A stretch of DNA of 64,000 bases, taken from positions 1-64,000 of the forward strand of contig NZ_BAFP01000065.1 in assembly GCF_000308455.1 (NCBI RefSeq), in the 5' to 3' direction. The position numbers were made by a program, and so were the translations under genes. Source of the stretch: Nocardia abscessus NBRC 100374 (GTDB lineage Bacteria > Actinomycetota > Actinomycetes > Mycobacteriales > Mycobacteriaceae). This document shows, piece by piece, positions 46,253 through 55,714 of this stretch. How positions within the stretch are numbered: the first letter of the stretch is position 1; each line of letters begins with the position of its first letter. The notes beneath the pieces were generated by a model. It was given only the letters and a program-made list of their open reading frames with translations, was not told the origin of the DNA and did not search any database.

Positions 46253-47305
46253 ATGCCTGCCTACACATTGCCCGGAACGGACGTCGGACCACGCCGCGCC
46301 CGCATACTCGGCGCGGTCGCGATTCTGCTCGCGGTAATAGTGGTCGGGGCCTGGCGCATGGCGCCGGACAGCCGACCGGCGGACGAGATCGATGTCACGC
46401 TGCTGGTCGGCCATGTCGGTGCGGGTATCGGGCCCGGGACGGACGTCAGACTCGATGGCGTGCGGGTCGGATCGGTCAGCGCGATCGACTTCGCCGGACA
46501 CAGCCGCCAGCGAATCGATGTGACCCTGAGCGGTTCTCAGCTGTTCGGACTGACCGACGCGGTGAGCGTCGACTACGCGCCGGGCAATCTCTTCGGAGTC
46601 AGTGCCCTCGAACTACGTGCCCGCGGTGGCGGTACCGCTTTGTCCGACGGATCGACAGTCGATCTCACCGCCGACGACTCCGTGCGAGACGCCACGCTCG
46701 CAGCCCTGCTGAAGTCGACGGGCCTGCTCACCGACAGTGTGTTGACGCCGAAACTGGTCGAACTGCTGAACAGAACGTCGCGGGACCTCAGTGCCTTCAC
46801 ACCGCTGCTCGAGGCCGTCGGCTCCACGGTGCGCTCGTTCGCCGAGACGCAGCAACTGCCGCCGTCCTACCTGTTCGACCAGTTCGGTTCGGCGTTGACC
46901 GGACTTCCACCGATGCTCACCGGTGCAGTCGACGTGCTGGATGCGGCCTACACGAACCAGTACCTGCGATCCCCGGAGAACCTCGAACGGTTCAGCGAGA
47001 TGTGGACCAACGTGCAGTATCAACTGCTGCCCGTGGCCACCCGGTTGCTCGGCACCGCTCGACAACACTTCGGCGATCTGCCGCCCATCCTCATGGTGGT
47101 TCTCGACCGGCTCTCGGCATCGATCAGCACACCTGATCGATCGACCCGCCAGTTGAGCGAACTACTGACCCGGCTCGGTGTCGCGTTCCACGACACGCCC
47201 GAGGGGCCGGTGCTCGACGCGAGCGTGGAGTTGGATGTGGTGCCGGTGCTGGCGGCACCGCTGGCGTCGGTGCTCGGGCCACAAGCAGTACCGGGCGGGC
47301 GCTGA
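46253..47305 (+). CDS. mceA: Mce-family substrate-binding protein A
   Basis: 350 residues from ATG 46253, five bases after yrbEB. One N-terminal membrane anchor (ILGAVAILLAVIVVGAW), the MCE/MlaD domain (PGTDVRLDGVRVGSVSAIDF) and a long helical C-terminal needle domain. Mce proteins form a hexameric tunnel across the periplasm. ATGA overlap to mceB. Confidence 0.93.
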   Translation: MPAYTLPGTDVGPRRARILGAVAILLAVIVVGAWRMAPDSRPADEIDVTLLVGHVGAGIGPGTDVRLDGVRVGSVSAIDFAGHSRQRIDVTLSGSQLFGLTDAVSVDYAPGNLFGVSALELRARGGGTALSDGSTVDLTADDSVRDATLAALLKSTGLLTDSVLTPKLVELLNRTSRDLSAFTPLLEAVGSTVRSFAETQQLPPSYLFDQFGSALTGLPPMLTGAVDVLDAAYTNQYLRSPENLERFSEMWTNVQYQLLPVATRLLGTARQHFGDLPPILMVVLDRLSASISTPDRSTRQLSELLTRLGVAFHDTPEGPVLDASVELDVVPVLAAPLASVLGPQAVPGGR

Positions 47306-48309
47306 TGACAACTCGTTCCCTGATGGCGAGGGTCGCTGTCGCCACCTTGCTGATGGGTCTCGTGCTGGCCGGCGTCCTGCGCTTGGTCGAACGACCCATC
47401 GACGGCGAAACATCCGATTACACAGCACTGTTCACCGATGCGAATGGCCTGCGTCCCGGCGACGACGTCCGCGTCTACGGTGTTCGGGTCGGTAAAGTCC
47501 GGGCCGTCGAACTCGACGGCGCGCTCGCACGTGTGCGTTTCACGGTGACCCGTGACCGTCCGCTGTTCGTCGACAGCAGGGTCGCCATCCGCTATCAGAA
47601 CCTGACCGGCTTCCGCTATCTCGACATCCAACAGCCGGACCAACCGGGCGAGCGGCGTGACCCGCACACTGTTTTCGGTACGGCGGAGACGATTCCGGCC
47701 TTCGACATCACCACTCTGTTCAAGGGGTTGCAGCCCGTATTGGCTGAGCTTTCACCCGATGATCTCAATCAATTCGCCACAAGCATGCTCGCCGTCATCG
47801 AGGGCGACGGCACGGGGCTCGGCCCGGCGCTGGGCGCCATCGAGAAGTTGAGCCGTTACGCCTCCGACCGGCAGGCCGTGGTGTCGACGCTGGTCGGCAA
47901 CCTGGCCCAGATCGCCGAGCATCTCGGTGGGAAATCGGGCAATGCGATCCAACTTCTGAAGAATTTGACCGACCTGTTCACCACCATCACCGACAAGCTG
48001 CCCGGACTGGTCGACTTTTCGATCGCAATACCACCTGTACTGCAGCCACTTCGGAGCATGCTGACGACTCTCGGAATCGCCGGTGACCATCGAGGCGACC
48101 TCGATGCGGCGCTGCGCCGGGCTTTCCCCGAACCGCGTGAAGCCGTGGCGGTTTTCGAGCGCCTGCCGGGCCTGATCCAAGCATTGACCCTGGCGGTTCC
48201 CCAGACCGGACCCGAGGTCGATCTCACCTGTGCGCACGGCACCGCCGCGGCGCCCGCACCCCTGGAGGTACTGATCGCCGGACAGAGGATCGTCTTATGC
48301 CAGCGCTGA
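47305..48309 (+). CDS. mceB: Mce-family protein B
   Basis: 334 residues, ATG 47305 overlapping the mceA stop. N-terminal anchor (VAVATLLMGLVLAGVLRLV), MCE domain (RPGDDVRVYGVRVGKVRAVEL; YRYLDIQ-type segment GFRYLDIQQ) and helical C-terminal part ending in a pair of cysteines typical of MceB (LTCAHGT, IVLCQR). Confidence 0.93.
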   Translation: MTTRSLMARVAVATLLMGLVLAGVLRLVERPIDGETSDYTALFTDANGLRPGDDVRVYGVRVGKVRAVELDGALARVRFTVTRDRPLFVDSRVAIRYQNLTGFRYLDIQQPDQPGERRDPHTVFGTAETIPAFDITTLFKGLQPVLAELSPDDLNQFATSMLAVIEGDGTGLGPALGAIEKLSRYASDRQAVVSTLVGNLAQIAEHLGGKSGNAIQLLKNLTDLFTTITDKLPGLVDFSIAIPPVLQPLRSMLTTLGIAGDHRGDLDAALRRAFPEPREAVAVFERLPGLIQALTLAVPQTGPEVDLTCAHGTAAAPAPLEVLIAGQRIVLCQR

Positions 48310-49331
48310 TATTCCGCCGGCCCATGGCGAACCGTTCTGCCGGAGGCGTGAGCCGGAACTCGCATGACACTGATCTCCGCTGGGGGGTCGCGGGCCTATG
48401 CACGGTGGTACTGCTGGTAGTCGCGATCAGTGCGGTCTACGTCCACGGAACATCGCCCGAGCGAAAGTACTCCGCCGAGATGGCGGAAGCCGGCGCGATC
48501 CGCACCGGCGATGATGTCCGGATCGCCGGCGTGCCCGTGGGCACGGTGAAGTCGCTGACCCTGCTACCGGATCGCGTCCGGATGGATTTCACCGTCGCCG
48601 CCGAGGTGTTCATCGGCGATATGACCACGCTCGACATTCGTATGCTGACCGTCGTCGGCGGTTATTACGTCGCCGTCCAACCCGCCGGTACGGCGCCGCT
48701 CGGGACGGCCGTCATTCCGCGCGAACGGGTCATACTGCCGTACAACCTGACTCAGGCGTTCCAGGACGCGGTGCGGCCCCTTCGGCAGATCGACGGCGAT
48801 GTCCTGCGTCAGGACCTGGCGGCACTGTCGGCCTCGCTCGACAAGAGTCCTGATTCCGTGCGCGCCGCCGTGCGGGCGGCCGGTGACCTGGTCGGGATAC
48901 TCGACAGGCAGAACGCGGACATCTCCCGCACCCTGGCCATTGCCGACGAGTACGTCACCGCCCTGAACGCGAATTCCGATGTGCTGGCGCGGCTGCTGAC
49001 CAGGCTGGGAACCCTCGACACGATCGTGCAGAACAACAAGATGGAGGTCGCCCGAGCACTGCAAGATCTGGCGGCTGTTCTGCAGAGCCTCACCCCACTG
49101 GGTCGAGCGTGGGACGAATCGCTGAAACAGCGAGTACAGCCGCTCGCTGACGCGATTCCCAGGCTGGAAGAGCTCGGCGGGCGCCTGGGCGCACTCCTGG
49201 AGTCCCTGCGCGGCCTCCAGCAGCGACTGCTTCCGCTGCTGCCCGTGGATGGCGGCGTGACCGTCGACCAGACCGGCGCGACAGTCCAGCTGCCCACAGT
49301 CTGCGTACCGGTGCCGGGAGGCGGATGCTGA
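48297..49331 (+). CDS. mceC: Mce-family protein C
   Basis: 344 residues from ATG 48297, overlapping mceB by 13 bases; ATG 48324 is an alternative start. Anchor (WGVAGLCTVVLLVVAISAVYV), MCE domain (RTGDDVRIAGVPVGTVKSL) and a long helical region with regular leucines and glutamines (AVLQSLTPLGRAW). The tail ends in VCVPVPGGGC. Confidence 0.93.
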   Translation: MPALIFRRPMANRSAGGVSRNSHDTDLRWGVAGLCTVVLLVVAISAVYVHGTSPERKYSAEMAEAGAIRTGDDVRIAGVPVGTVKSLTLLPDRVRMDFTVAAEVFIGDMTTLDIRMLTVVGGYYVAVQPAGTAPLGTAVIPRERVILPYNLTQAFQDAVRPLRQIDGDVLRQDLAALSASLDKSPDSVRAAVRAAGDLVGILDRQNADISRTLAIADEYVTALNANSDVLARLLTRLGTLDTIVQNNKMEVARALQDLAAVLQSLTPLGRAWDESLKQRVQPLADAIPRLEELGGRLGALLESLRGLQQRLLPLLPVDGGVTVDQTGATVQLPTVCVPVPGGGC

Positions 49332-50433
49332 TGCTGACACGGTTCCTGGGATCGCGCGGAATGATGTCCACCGCAGTTGTTCTCACCTTTGTCTCGGCCG
49401 CCGCGATCGGGTTGCGGCTCAGTACACCGCACCTGCCGATGCGCGACTACTGCGCCGATATGCCCGACAGTATCGGTCTGTACGAAGGCAGCGCGGTCAC
49501 CATCATGGGTGTGCAGGTCGGCCGAGTAACCGACGTCCAGCCCATCAGAACCTCGGCCCGTGTCCGCTTCACCGTGCGCGCCGACCGCACACTGCCACCG
49601 GACATCGGAGCCGTGACGGTCAGTGACACATTGGTCTCCGATCGGAAACTTGCGCTCATCGGTGCCGAACCGTCAGGCCCAGGCTGGGATTCGCGGCATT
49701 GCATCACCAAGACTCTGACACCCAAGAGCCTGTCGCAGACCTTCGATGCCCTCGCGGGGCTCGCCGATCGGCTCAACGGCGCCGGAGATCCCGCGCAACG
49801 CAACGCTTTCGGCGCCGGCCTCGACGCGCTCGACCGTGCCACCGCCGGAACCGGTGACCAGATCAACGAGATCATCCGTCGACTCGGCGACGCACTCGCG
49901 GCTCCCGATGCGGCGATCGGCCATCTCGGACAACTGCTCGACGCCCTCGCCGAACTCGCGCACCGGGCCCGCGGCGGATGGTCGGAGGTGGAGGCCTCGA
50001 TCACGGGGCTGCCGCAGACCTTCGGTGATATCAACACTCTCGCGTTTCCACCGATCATCGAACTCGTCGCGCGCTCGCCGATCTGCTACCACAGCTCAAC
50101 GATGTCATCATGATGGTCGGTTCTCCGGCGCTGCGAGCGTTGGATTCCATTCCCGATCTCGCCGCCATGATCGCGGCAGGCGTGGGCTCGCTCGCCGAGA
50201 TCATTCGCAGCACACCGGCCATCGCCAGTGGATTCGCCGGGGCGATCGACCCGGCCACGAGACAACTGACCATCGGCTATGCACCGCCGAAACTCGCACT
50301 GGCGCAATCGGACGCGGCTCAGATCTGTGCGGCGTTGGAGGCGATCGCCACGCAGCGGTGCCAGACCTCCGCGAATGGCGCCGTGACGGTGCCTGCCATA
50401 CCCCTACTTCTGGCGGCGGTGAGCAGCAAATGA
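49331..50433 (+). pseudogene. mceD: Mce-family protein D, frameshifted
   Basis: ATG 49331 overlaps the mceC stop (TGATG); ATG 49325 is also in frame. The anchor and MCE domain (YEGSAVTIMGVQVGRVTDV) are intact, but the frame leaves the family sequence at about 50070 and stops at 50113. The expected C terminus (ADLLPQLNDVIMMVGSPALRALD... to 50433) continues in another frame. One extra base in the CGCGCGC stretch near 50067-50074 would restore ELVAALADLLPQ. The stop at 50433 keeps the ATGA overlap with mceE, which argues that the full gene is or was functional and that this may be a sequence error. Confidence 0.85.
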
Positions 50434-51530
50434 AGCGAATTCCCTTCGTCACCGAGCGGGCCGGGACGCGCGCGCTCGTCGCACTGACGGTGGCGCTGGC
50501 TGCCGCCGGATGCGGCTTCCAGCCGGGCGATGCGCCTTTGCCTGGAGCCGGAGTCGGCGGGCCGACCTATCACCTCCGGATCGAGTTCGCCGATGTGCTC
50601 AACCTGCCGCAAGGCGCCAAGGTGATCGCCGACGGCGTCCGCGTGGGTCAGCTGACCGAGGTCACCCTCGTCGATCCTGTCGCGGCTACGCCGAATCGGC
50701 CCGCGCGCCGGGGATACGTCGTCGCCGACGTCGCCATCCGCGCGTCGGTGCGGCTGCGGACGGGTACCACCGCAGAACTGCGCCAGGAAACCCCGCTGGG
50801 CGATGTGCATATCTCCCTCACCGAACCGCAGATCACGACCTCGGGTGAGCTGGAGCCGGGTGCGACCATCCCGCTGTCGGATACCACGCAGTCGCCGCCG
50901 ATCGAGGACATCTTGGCCGGGCTGTCCACCTTCGTCGGCAGCGGCGTGGTGAACGATATCCAGAGCATCGTCCGCGAGATGAATGCCGTCCTGCCCGAGG
51001 ACCCACGTGACACCGCGCGGATCGCCGCGATTCTGGGTTCCGATCTGATCGACCTGGGGGACCATCTCGAGTCGGTCGACGCGGTGCTCGACGGTATGCG
51101 AGCTACCGTAGACGACGGTCTGGGGCAGAATCTCTCGACTTTCGACGAGCTGCTCACCCCCTACGGTGTCCAGCAGACCACCGATTCGGTGAACGCGCAG
51201 ATCGGCGTCATCTTCGTGCTGACGGCGCTGGGGCCGCTCGCCCCCAGCGCCCAGTGGCTGGGACCACTGCTGCAATCACTCGATGGCACCACGCGGGCCG
51301 TGGTGCCCATGCTGTTCGGCGGGCGTCCGCTCGACACCAGTTCGCCGTCGAATCTGAGGCAACTGGTCGATCTGTTGCACACCAGGGTCATTCCGTTCGT
51401 CGAGCGTGGTCCGAAGGTCAACCTGGTCGACGTCACCGTAGCCGCGTCGTCCGGGGTTACCACGCTGTCCCCGGCCGAACAGAACATGCGCATCGTCGAC
51501 ACCCTGCGGATGATCGGAGCCGTTCGATGA
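50430..51530 (+). CDS. mceE: Mce-family lipoprotein E
   Basis: 366 residues from ATG 50430. The N terminus is a lipoprotein signal (basic KRIPFVTERAGTR, hydrophobic ALVALTVALAAAGC) with the lipobox cysteine in AAGC, as expected for MceE/LprK-type proteins. The MCE domain (LPQGAKVIADGVRVGQLTEV) and the helical C terminus follow. ATGA overlaps on both sides. Confidence 0.94.
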   Translation: MKRIPFVTERAGTRALVALTVALAAAGCGFQPGDAPLPGAGVGGPTYHLRIEFADVLNLPQGAKVIADGVRVGQLTEVTLVDPVAATPNRPARRGYVVADVAIRASVRLRTGTTAELRQETPLGDVHISLTEPQITTSGELEPGATIPLSDTTQSPPIEDILAGLSTFVGSGVVNDIQSIVREMNAVLPEDPRDTARIAAILGSDLIDLGDHLESVDAVLDGMRATVDDGLGQNLSTFDELLTPYGVQQTTDSVNAQIGVIFVLTALGPLAPSAQWLGPLLQSLDGTTRAVVPMLFGGRPLDTSSPSNLRQLVDLLHTRVIPFVERGPKVNLVDVTVAASSGVTTLSPAEQNMRIVDTLRMIGAVR

Positions 51531-52482
51531 ACCTTCGCGCATGGGTGTCACTCTCCGCGATCGCGGCGGTGTTGGTCCTCGGTGTCGTGTACATGTCGCT
51601 CGGCGTGCTCCACCTCGATCCGCGACGGACCCACATCACGGTCGATATGTACCTGGACAACTCGGGTGGACTCGGTCCGAACGCTCCGGTGTTGCTCACC
51701 GGCGTGCAGGTGGGCAGGGCCGAAACGGTGCGCAAACAAGCCACCGGTGTGCTCGTCCGACTGAGGATCGACAGCCGATACCGGATACCCGAGGCCAGCA
51801 CCGTGCGTGTCGAACAGCTGTCGGCGCTCGGCGAGTCCTATATCGCCTTCGCCCCCGACGACAGTGGCGGGCCGTATCTGCGGGACGGACAGGTCGTCGC
51901 GACGAGCCGGATCCGGATGCCGATGACCATCACCGCGCTGTCGGCCGAACTGGTCGAGTTGCTGGATCAGGTTCATCCCGAGGCGATCGCAAATCTGGTG
52001 GACACGTTCGACCGCGCGCTGGCCGGAACGGATACCGCGATGCGGACGTTGCAGCGGTCGACCACTCTGCTCGCAGCCGTCCTGCTGAGCCGTACCGAAT
52101 CCATTCGGCAGCTGTTCAGCGATATACAGGCCATAGGCGGCGATATGGAGTGGCTGGGACCGGCATTCGCCGATGCGGGTCCGAAGTTCGGCTATTTCGG
52201 AATCACCCTGAGCGCGATCGTCGAATCCGGATCGGCACTCGTCGAAAGACGCCGGTAGCCGACTACTTCACCGGCGACGGGCTCGTCCCCTTTCTCGCCG
52301 AGCTGACCGACCTACTGAACAAGATCGGCCCGAGCGTCGCGCCACTGGGGCCGGCGCTGGAGCCCGTGGTGCGAGATGCGGTGAACCGAACACCCGTCCT
52401 CGACATCAGCGCATTGATCGACCAAGCGCTACAAGGCGTCGGCGCCGACGGCACAGTGCATTTCCGAATCGGCATCAAGTAG
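51527..52482 (+). pseudogene. mceF: Mce-family protein F, frameshifted
   Basis: ATG 51527 overlaps the mceE stop. Anchor (VSLSAIAAVLVLGVVYMSL) and MCE domain (GPNAPVLLTGVQVGRAETV; SALGESYIAFAP) are intact, but the frame ends at 52258 with VERRR. The expected C terminus (TPVADYFTGDGLVPFLAELTD to GIK, stop 52482) lies in the next frame. One extra A in the AAA at 52244-52246 restores LVEKTPVADYFTG. This is the third break in the island explained by one missing base. Confidence 0.85.
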
Positions 52483-52524
52483 CTCGGCAGGCTCGGACGC
52501 CCCGATCCACAGTGAGGACAGAAC

Positions 52525-53121
52525 ATGACCACCGCGACAAATGAAGACAAAGGCCGGATCGAGGCGACGGACGAATCCACAGAGCCCGCTGGAGATGACA
52601 AACACCCGCGCACCCTGCAGATTCGCCTGTCCACCATCCTGATCGGCGTTCTCGTGGTCGTGGCCGGGACCTTCGCGGGGATGTACTGGTCCGCGCGATC
52701 GACCATCGCGGACCGGGACGCCCGAGCCGCCGACAACCGGCACGCCGAACAGGTCGCTTCGGATTACGCGGTGGGCGCGTCGACGATCGATTACCGCGAC
52801 CTCGGGGCGTGGCTGGGCCGACTCCGATCCGCTACCACCCCTCAACTATCGGCGAAGTTCGACGCGACTGCGCCGCAGTTGGAGCAGATTCTGCTGCCCT
52901 TGCAGTGGACCTCGACCGCGACACCGCTGTCCGCGGCCGTGATTTCCGAGTCCGGCGGAATCTACAAGGTCAACGCCTACCTCACAGTGGTCTCGACCAG
53001 TGCGCAGACACCGGACGGTGCTCAGACGACCGTCACCTACTCGCTGACCATCGACCGCAACTCGGGCTGGAAGATCACCGAGGTCGGGGGCGGTCTCCAG
53101 AGTGCGATCCCGGCGAGATAG
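52525..53121 (+). CDS. Mce-associated membrane protein (Mas)
   Basis: 198 residues from ATG 52525 (AGGAC upstream). A charged cytoplasmic N terminus (EDKGRIEATDESTEPAGDDKH), one membrane helix (STILIGVLVVVAGTFAGMYW) and an extracytoplasmic domain of the Mas/NTF2-like type (YRDLGAWLGRLRSATTPQLSAKF, GWKITEVGG). Such proteins stabilise the Mce complex. It ends the mce operon. Confidence 0.88.
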   Translation: MTTATNEDKGRIEATDESTEPAGDDKHPRTLQIRLSTILIGVLVVVAGTFAGMYWSARSTIADRDARAADNRHAEQVASDYAVGASTIDYRDLGAWLGRLRSATTPQLSAKFDATAPQLEQILLPLQWTSTATPLSAAVISESGGIYKVNAYLTVVSTSAQTPDGAQTTVTYSLTIDRNSGWKITEVGGGLQSAIPAR

Positions 53122-53137
53122 GCAGGCCGCGGCGTAG

Positions 53138-53989
53138 TCAGCCATCCAGGAAGTTGGCTACCTGCACAGCGAAGGCTTCGGCGTGCTGGAAGAGGAAGGC
53201 ATGACCGGCATCGCTGTATCCGAGCAGGGTGGCGTGGCCGGTGTGTTCGGCGGCGGTGTAGGACACGACTGCCGGTGTCATGATGTCGCGCAGGCCGGTG
53301 GCGTACAGGACCGGCTGGTCGAGGTTCTCCAGGTCCGCTCGCACCTGCTCGAAGGGAATCGAGGCGTTCTTGCCGATCGCGGTGATGTGGCCCTTGCCCG
53401 CTGCCTCGGATACGCCGGGCCCACCGGTGGCCAGCCGGGTCGCGACCCTGGCGAGGTAATCGTGCCCTGCGGCGCGGCCCGTATCGGTCTCAGGGAAGAA
53501 CAGGTACACCAAGTCGTCGCCGGTGACCTCCGGCTTGGTCATGGTGGCGAACACCTTCGCGTCCGGAGCGGGTGCGGCGGGCGTCTGCCCACCGGGATTA
53601 CTCGCCGCCAGTACCAGCTTGCGGACGAGGTCGGGCCGCCGCAGCGCCACCCGCTGGGCGACGGTGCCGCCGAGTGTCCAGCCGAGCAGATCCACCTGTG
53701 TCAGTCCGAGTGCTTCGATGAATTCGATTGCCCCGTCGGCGAATCCGTCGACGGAGTCACGGGGTTCACCGGTGGTGTAGCCGACGCCGATGTCATCGAA
53801 GATGATCACGTCGCGGTCGGCGGCCAGGTGGTCCAGTAGCTGCGGGTCCCACCAGTCGATGGTCGCGCGGACACGGTTCAGCAAGATCAGTGGGATGCCA
53901 CCGCGTGGGCCCATGCGCCGATAGGTGAACCGGGCGGACGGAGCGTCCACGGTCAGGTTCTCAGTGGTGTCCGACAGATAGGTGCTCAT
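53138..53989 (-). CDS. Alpha/beta hydrolase with Thr in place of the nucleophile
   Basis: 283 residues from ATG 53989. The fold is clear (VIIFDDIGVGYTTGEP, VDLLGWTLGGTVAQRVAL, YATGLRDIMTP, SDAGHAFLFQH), but the nucleophile elbow reads G-W-T105-L-G instead of GxSxG. The oxyanion HG motif is replaced by LNRVRATIDWW. It may be a weak hydrolase, an accessory fold or inactive. It is the last of three minus-strand genes under the TetR at 55715, 32 bases after the SDR. Confidence 0.87.
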   Translation of the reverse strand: MSTYLSDTTENLTVDAPSARFTYRRMGPRGGIPLILLNRVRATIDWWDPQLLDHLAADRDVIIFDDIGVGYTTGEPRDSVDGFADGAIEFIEALGLTQVDLLGWTLGGTVAQRVALRRPDLVRKLVLAASNPGGQTPAAPAPDAKVFATMTKPEVTGDDLVYLFFPETDTGRAAGHDYLARVATRLATGGPGVSEAAGKGHITAIGKNASIPFEQVRADLENLDQPVLYATGLRDIMTPAVVSYTAAEHTGHATLLGYSDAGHAFLFQHAEAFAVQVANFLDG

Positions 53990-54021
53990 GGTGAGCTCGC
54001 TTCCTGTTGTGGTGCGGGGTG

Positions 54022-54834
54022 TCAGGCGGGAAGCCGGTTGAGCTTGCGGAGTTGCTGGTCGAACATGCGGGCGGGCACGAGGCGGCGCATGGTGCCGACC
54101 CGAGCGGTCTGGCCGACGGGGTAGCGCAGTTTCGGCTTGGTGTCGGTGGCTGCGGTGACGATCGCCTTGGCGACGACAGCGGGATCATCGCCCGCCTTGA
54201 CCGCCTCGGCCATGTATTCCTCGAACACCTGCCGATGCGTGGCATAGACGTCCAAGGGCTGGTCGGGCACCACACTGTTGGCATCGAAAGCGGTACTGGT
54301 CCAAGCCGGTTCGATGAGCAAGGCCCGGACGCCGTATTCACGAACCTCGTGGTCGAGTGATTCGGTATAGCCCTCGATCGCGTGCTTGGACGCGGCGTAG
54401 ACGGCCATATAGGGCTGCGGCATGAATCCGACAATGGAGGAGATGTTGACGATGCGTCCGCTGCCCTGGGCGCGCATGTGCGGCAGGACCGCGTTGGTCA
54501 TGCGGATGACGCCGAAGACGTTGATATCGAAGACCTTTTGTGCCTGTTGCACCGAGCTTTCCTCGGCCGCGCCCGCCGAGCCGATGCCCGCATTGTTGAC
54601 CAGGATGTCGATCCGGCCGAACTGCGCGATCACCTTCGCGACGAGAGTGGTGACCGAGTCGTCACTGGTGACGTCGAGGTCGAGGAAGGTCACCCCGTCG
54701 GGCGGGGTCGAAGAGCTGGTGTTGCGGCCGGTTCCGATTACCTGGAGTCCCGACTCGACCAGGGCGAGGGCTGCTGCTCTTCCGATGCCGGAGGATGCGC
54801 CGGTGACGAGGGCTACGGGGCGTGATGTGATCAT
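54022..54834 (-). CDS. Short-chain dehydrogenase/reductase
   Basis: 270 residues from ATG 54834 with AGGAG upstream. TGASSGIG, NNAGIG and ISSIVGFMPQPYMAVYAASK give a classical SDR; the C-terminal extension (TARVGTMRRLVPARMFDQQLRKLNRL) is shared by many oxidoreductases of this group. It is the middle gene of the TetR-controlled set. Confidence 0.92.
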   Translation of the reverse strand: MITSRPVALVTGASSGIGRAAALALVESGLQVIGTGRNTSSSTPPDGVTFLDLDVTSDDSVTTLVAKVIAQFGRIDILVNNAGIGSAGAAEESSVQQAQKVFDINVFGVIRMTNAVLPHMRAQGSGRIVNISSIVGFMPQPYMAVYAASKHAIEGYTESLDHEVREYGVRALLIEPAWTSTAFDANSVVPDQPLDVYATHRQVFEEYMAEAVKAGDDPAVVAKAIVTAATDTKPKLRYPVGQTARVGTMRRLVPARMFDQQLRKLNRLPA

Positions 54835-54911
54835 TGTGAGCTCCTGAACATCGCTTCGGGTGTGCTGTAACGAGATTCATGCGCCACCGGAGATGGCAGT
54901 TATCCGAGCCG

Positions 54912-55625
54912 CTAGCTGCTCGCGGCGACTTGGGGGTAGAGGATCGCCGGGTCGGCGGCGAGCCCGGCCTTGACCTGTCGTGTCAGGTCGTCGGCGATGA
55001 CTTCCAGCGCGTCGGCCTCGATACCGTCGAGAGCTTGCGCCGCGACGCTGTGCGGGGACGTCTTGGGGGCATCGACTCCGGCGGTCAGATCGGTGTCCAC
55101 GTAGCCGACGTGCAGTCCGGTAACCCTGATCCCACGCGAGTGCAGCGCGAGGCGCAGCGCGTTGGTCTGCGCCCACAGTGCCGCTTTGGATGCGCCGTAA
55201 GCATCGGTGCCCGGCACCGCGATCCACGACAACGCAGAATGAATGGTCAGGATGTGGCTGCCGCCGTTACGTTCCAGAATCGGCGCCAGAGCACGGGTGA
55301 CGTGCAGCGATCCGAAGAAATTGACCTCGAACTCGCGGCGGATGTCGGTGATCGGGGAGTCGAGGAACGAGGAGCCCAGCGCGGCCCCGGCATTGTTGAT
55401 CAGGATCGTGACGTCCGGCGCCTGCTCGGCCAGCGCTACGGCGGCATCCGGATCGGTGAGTTCCAATGCGAGTGGGTGCACATCCGGATGAGTGATGGTT
55501 CGGGGATCTCGGGCGGTGGCGTAGATCTTGGCGGCGCCGCGTGCGTAGAGCTGTTCCACCAGCGCCTTCCCGATGCCGCGGCTGCCGCCGGTGACGAGTG
55601 CTACCGAATCTTTGATGCTGGTCAT
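54912..55625 (-). CDS. Short-chain dehydrogenase/reductase
   Basis: 237 residues from ATG 55625 behind AAGGAG; the longer frame from 55685 would run through the operator and is rejected. VALVTGGSRGIGKALVE, ILINNAGAALGS and SWIAVPGTDAYGASKAALW are the SDR motifs. It is divergent from tetR, with a 17-bp inverted repeat between them. First gene of the three-gene set. Confidence 0.92.
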   Translation of the reverse strand: MTSIKDSVALVTGGSRGIGKALVEQLYARGAAKIYATARDPRTITHPDVHPLALELTDPDAAVALAEQAPDVTILINNAGAALGSSFLDSPITDIRREFEVNFFGSLHVTRALAPILERNGGSHILTIHSALSWIAVPGTDAYGASKAALWAQTNALRLALHSRGIRVTGLHVGYVDTDLTAGVDAPKTSPHSVAAQALDGIEADALEVIADDLTRQVKAGLAADPAILYPQVAASS

Positions 55626-55640
55626 AGGCTGAACTCCTTC

Positions 55641-55684
55641 TGGAAACCGATCTGTTTCCACCAGGGTAAACAGATCGGTTTCCA
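55641..55684. promoter_or_regulatory. Long inverted repeat operator between SDR and tetR
   Basis: The arms TGGAAACCGATCTGTTT (55641-55657) and its exact reverse complement (55668-55684) are separated by ten bases. Each arm contains an AAAC-N6-GTTT dyad, so two TetR dimers could bind side by side. It covers the space between the divergent starts at 55625 and 55715. Confidence 0.8.
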
Positions 55685-55714
55685 AAGCGCAAGGGGATGG
55701 CTAATCTGAGATCT

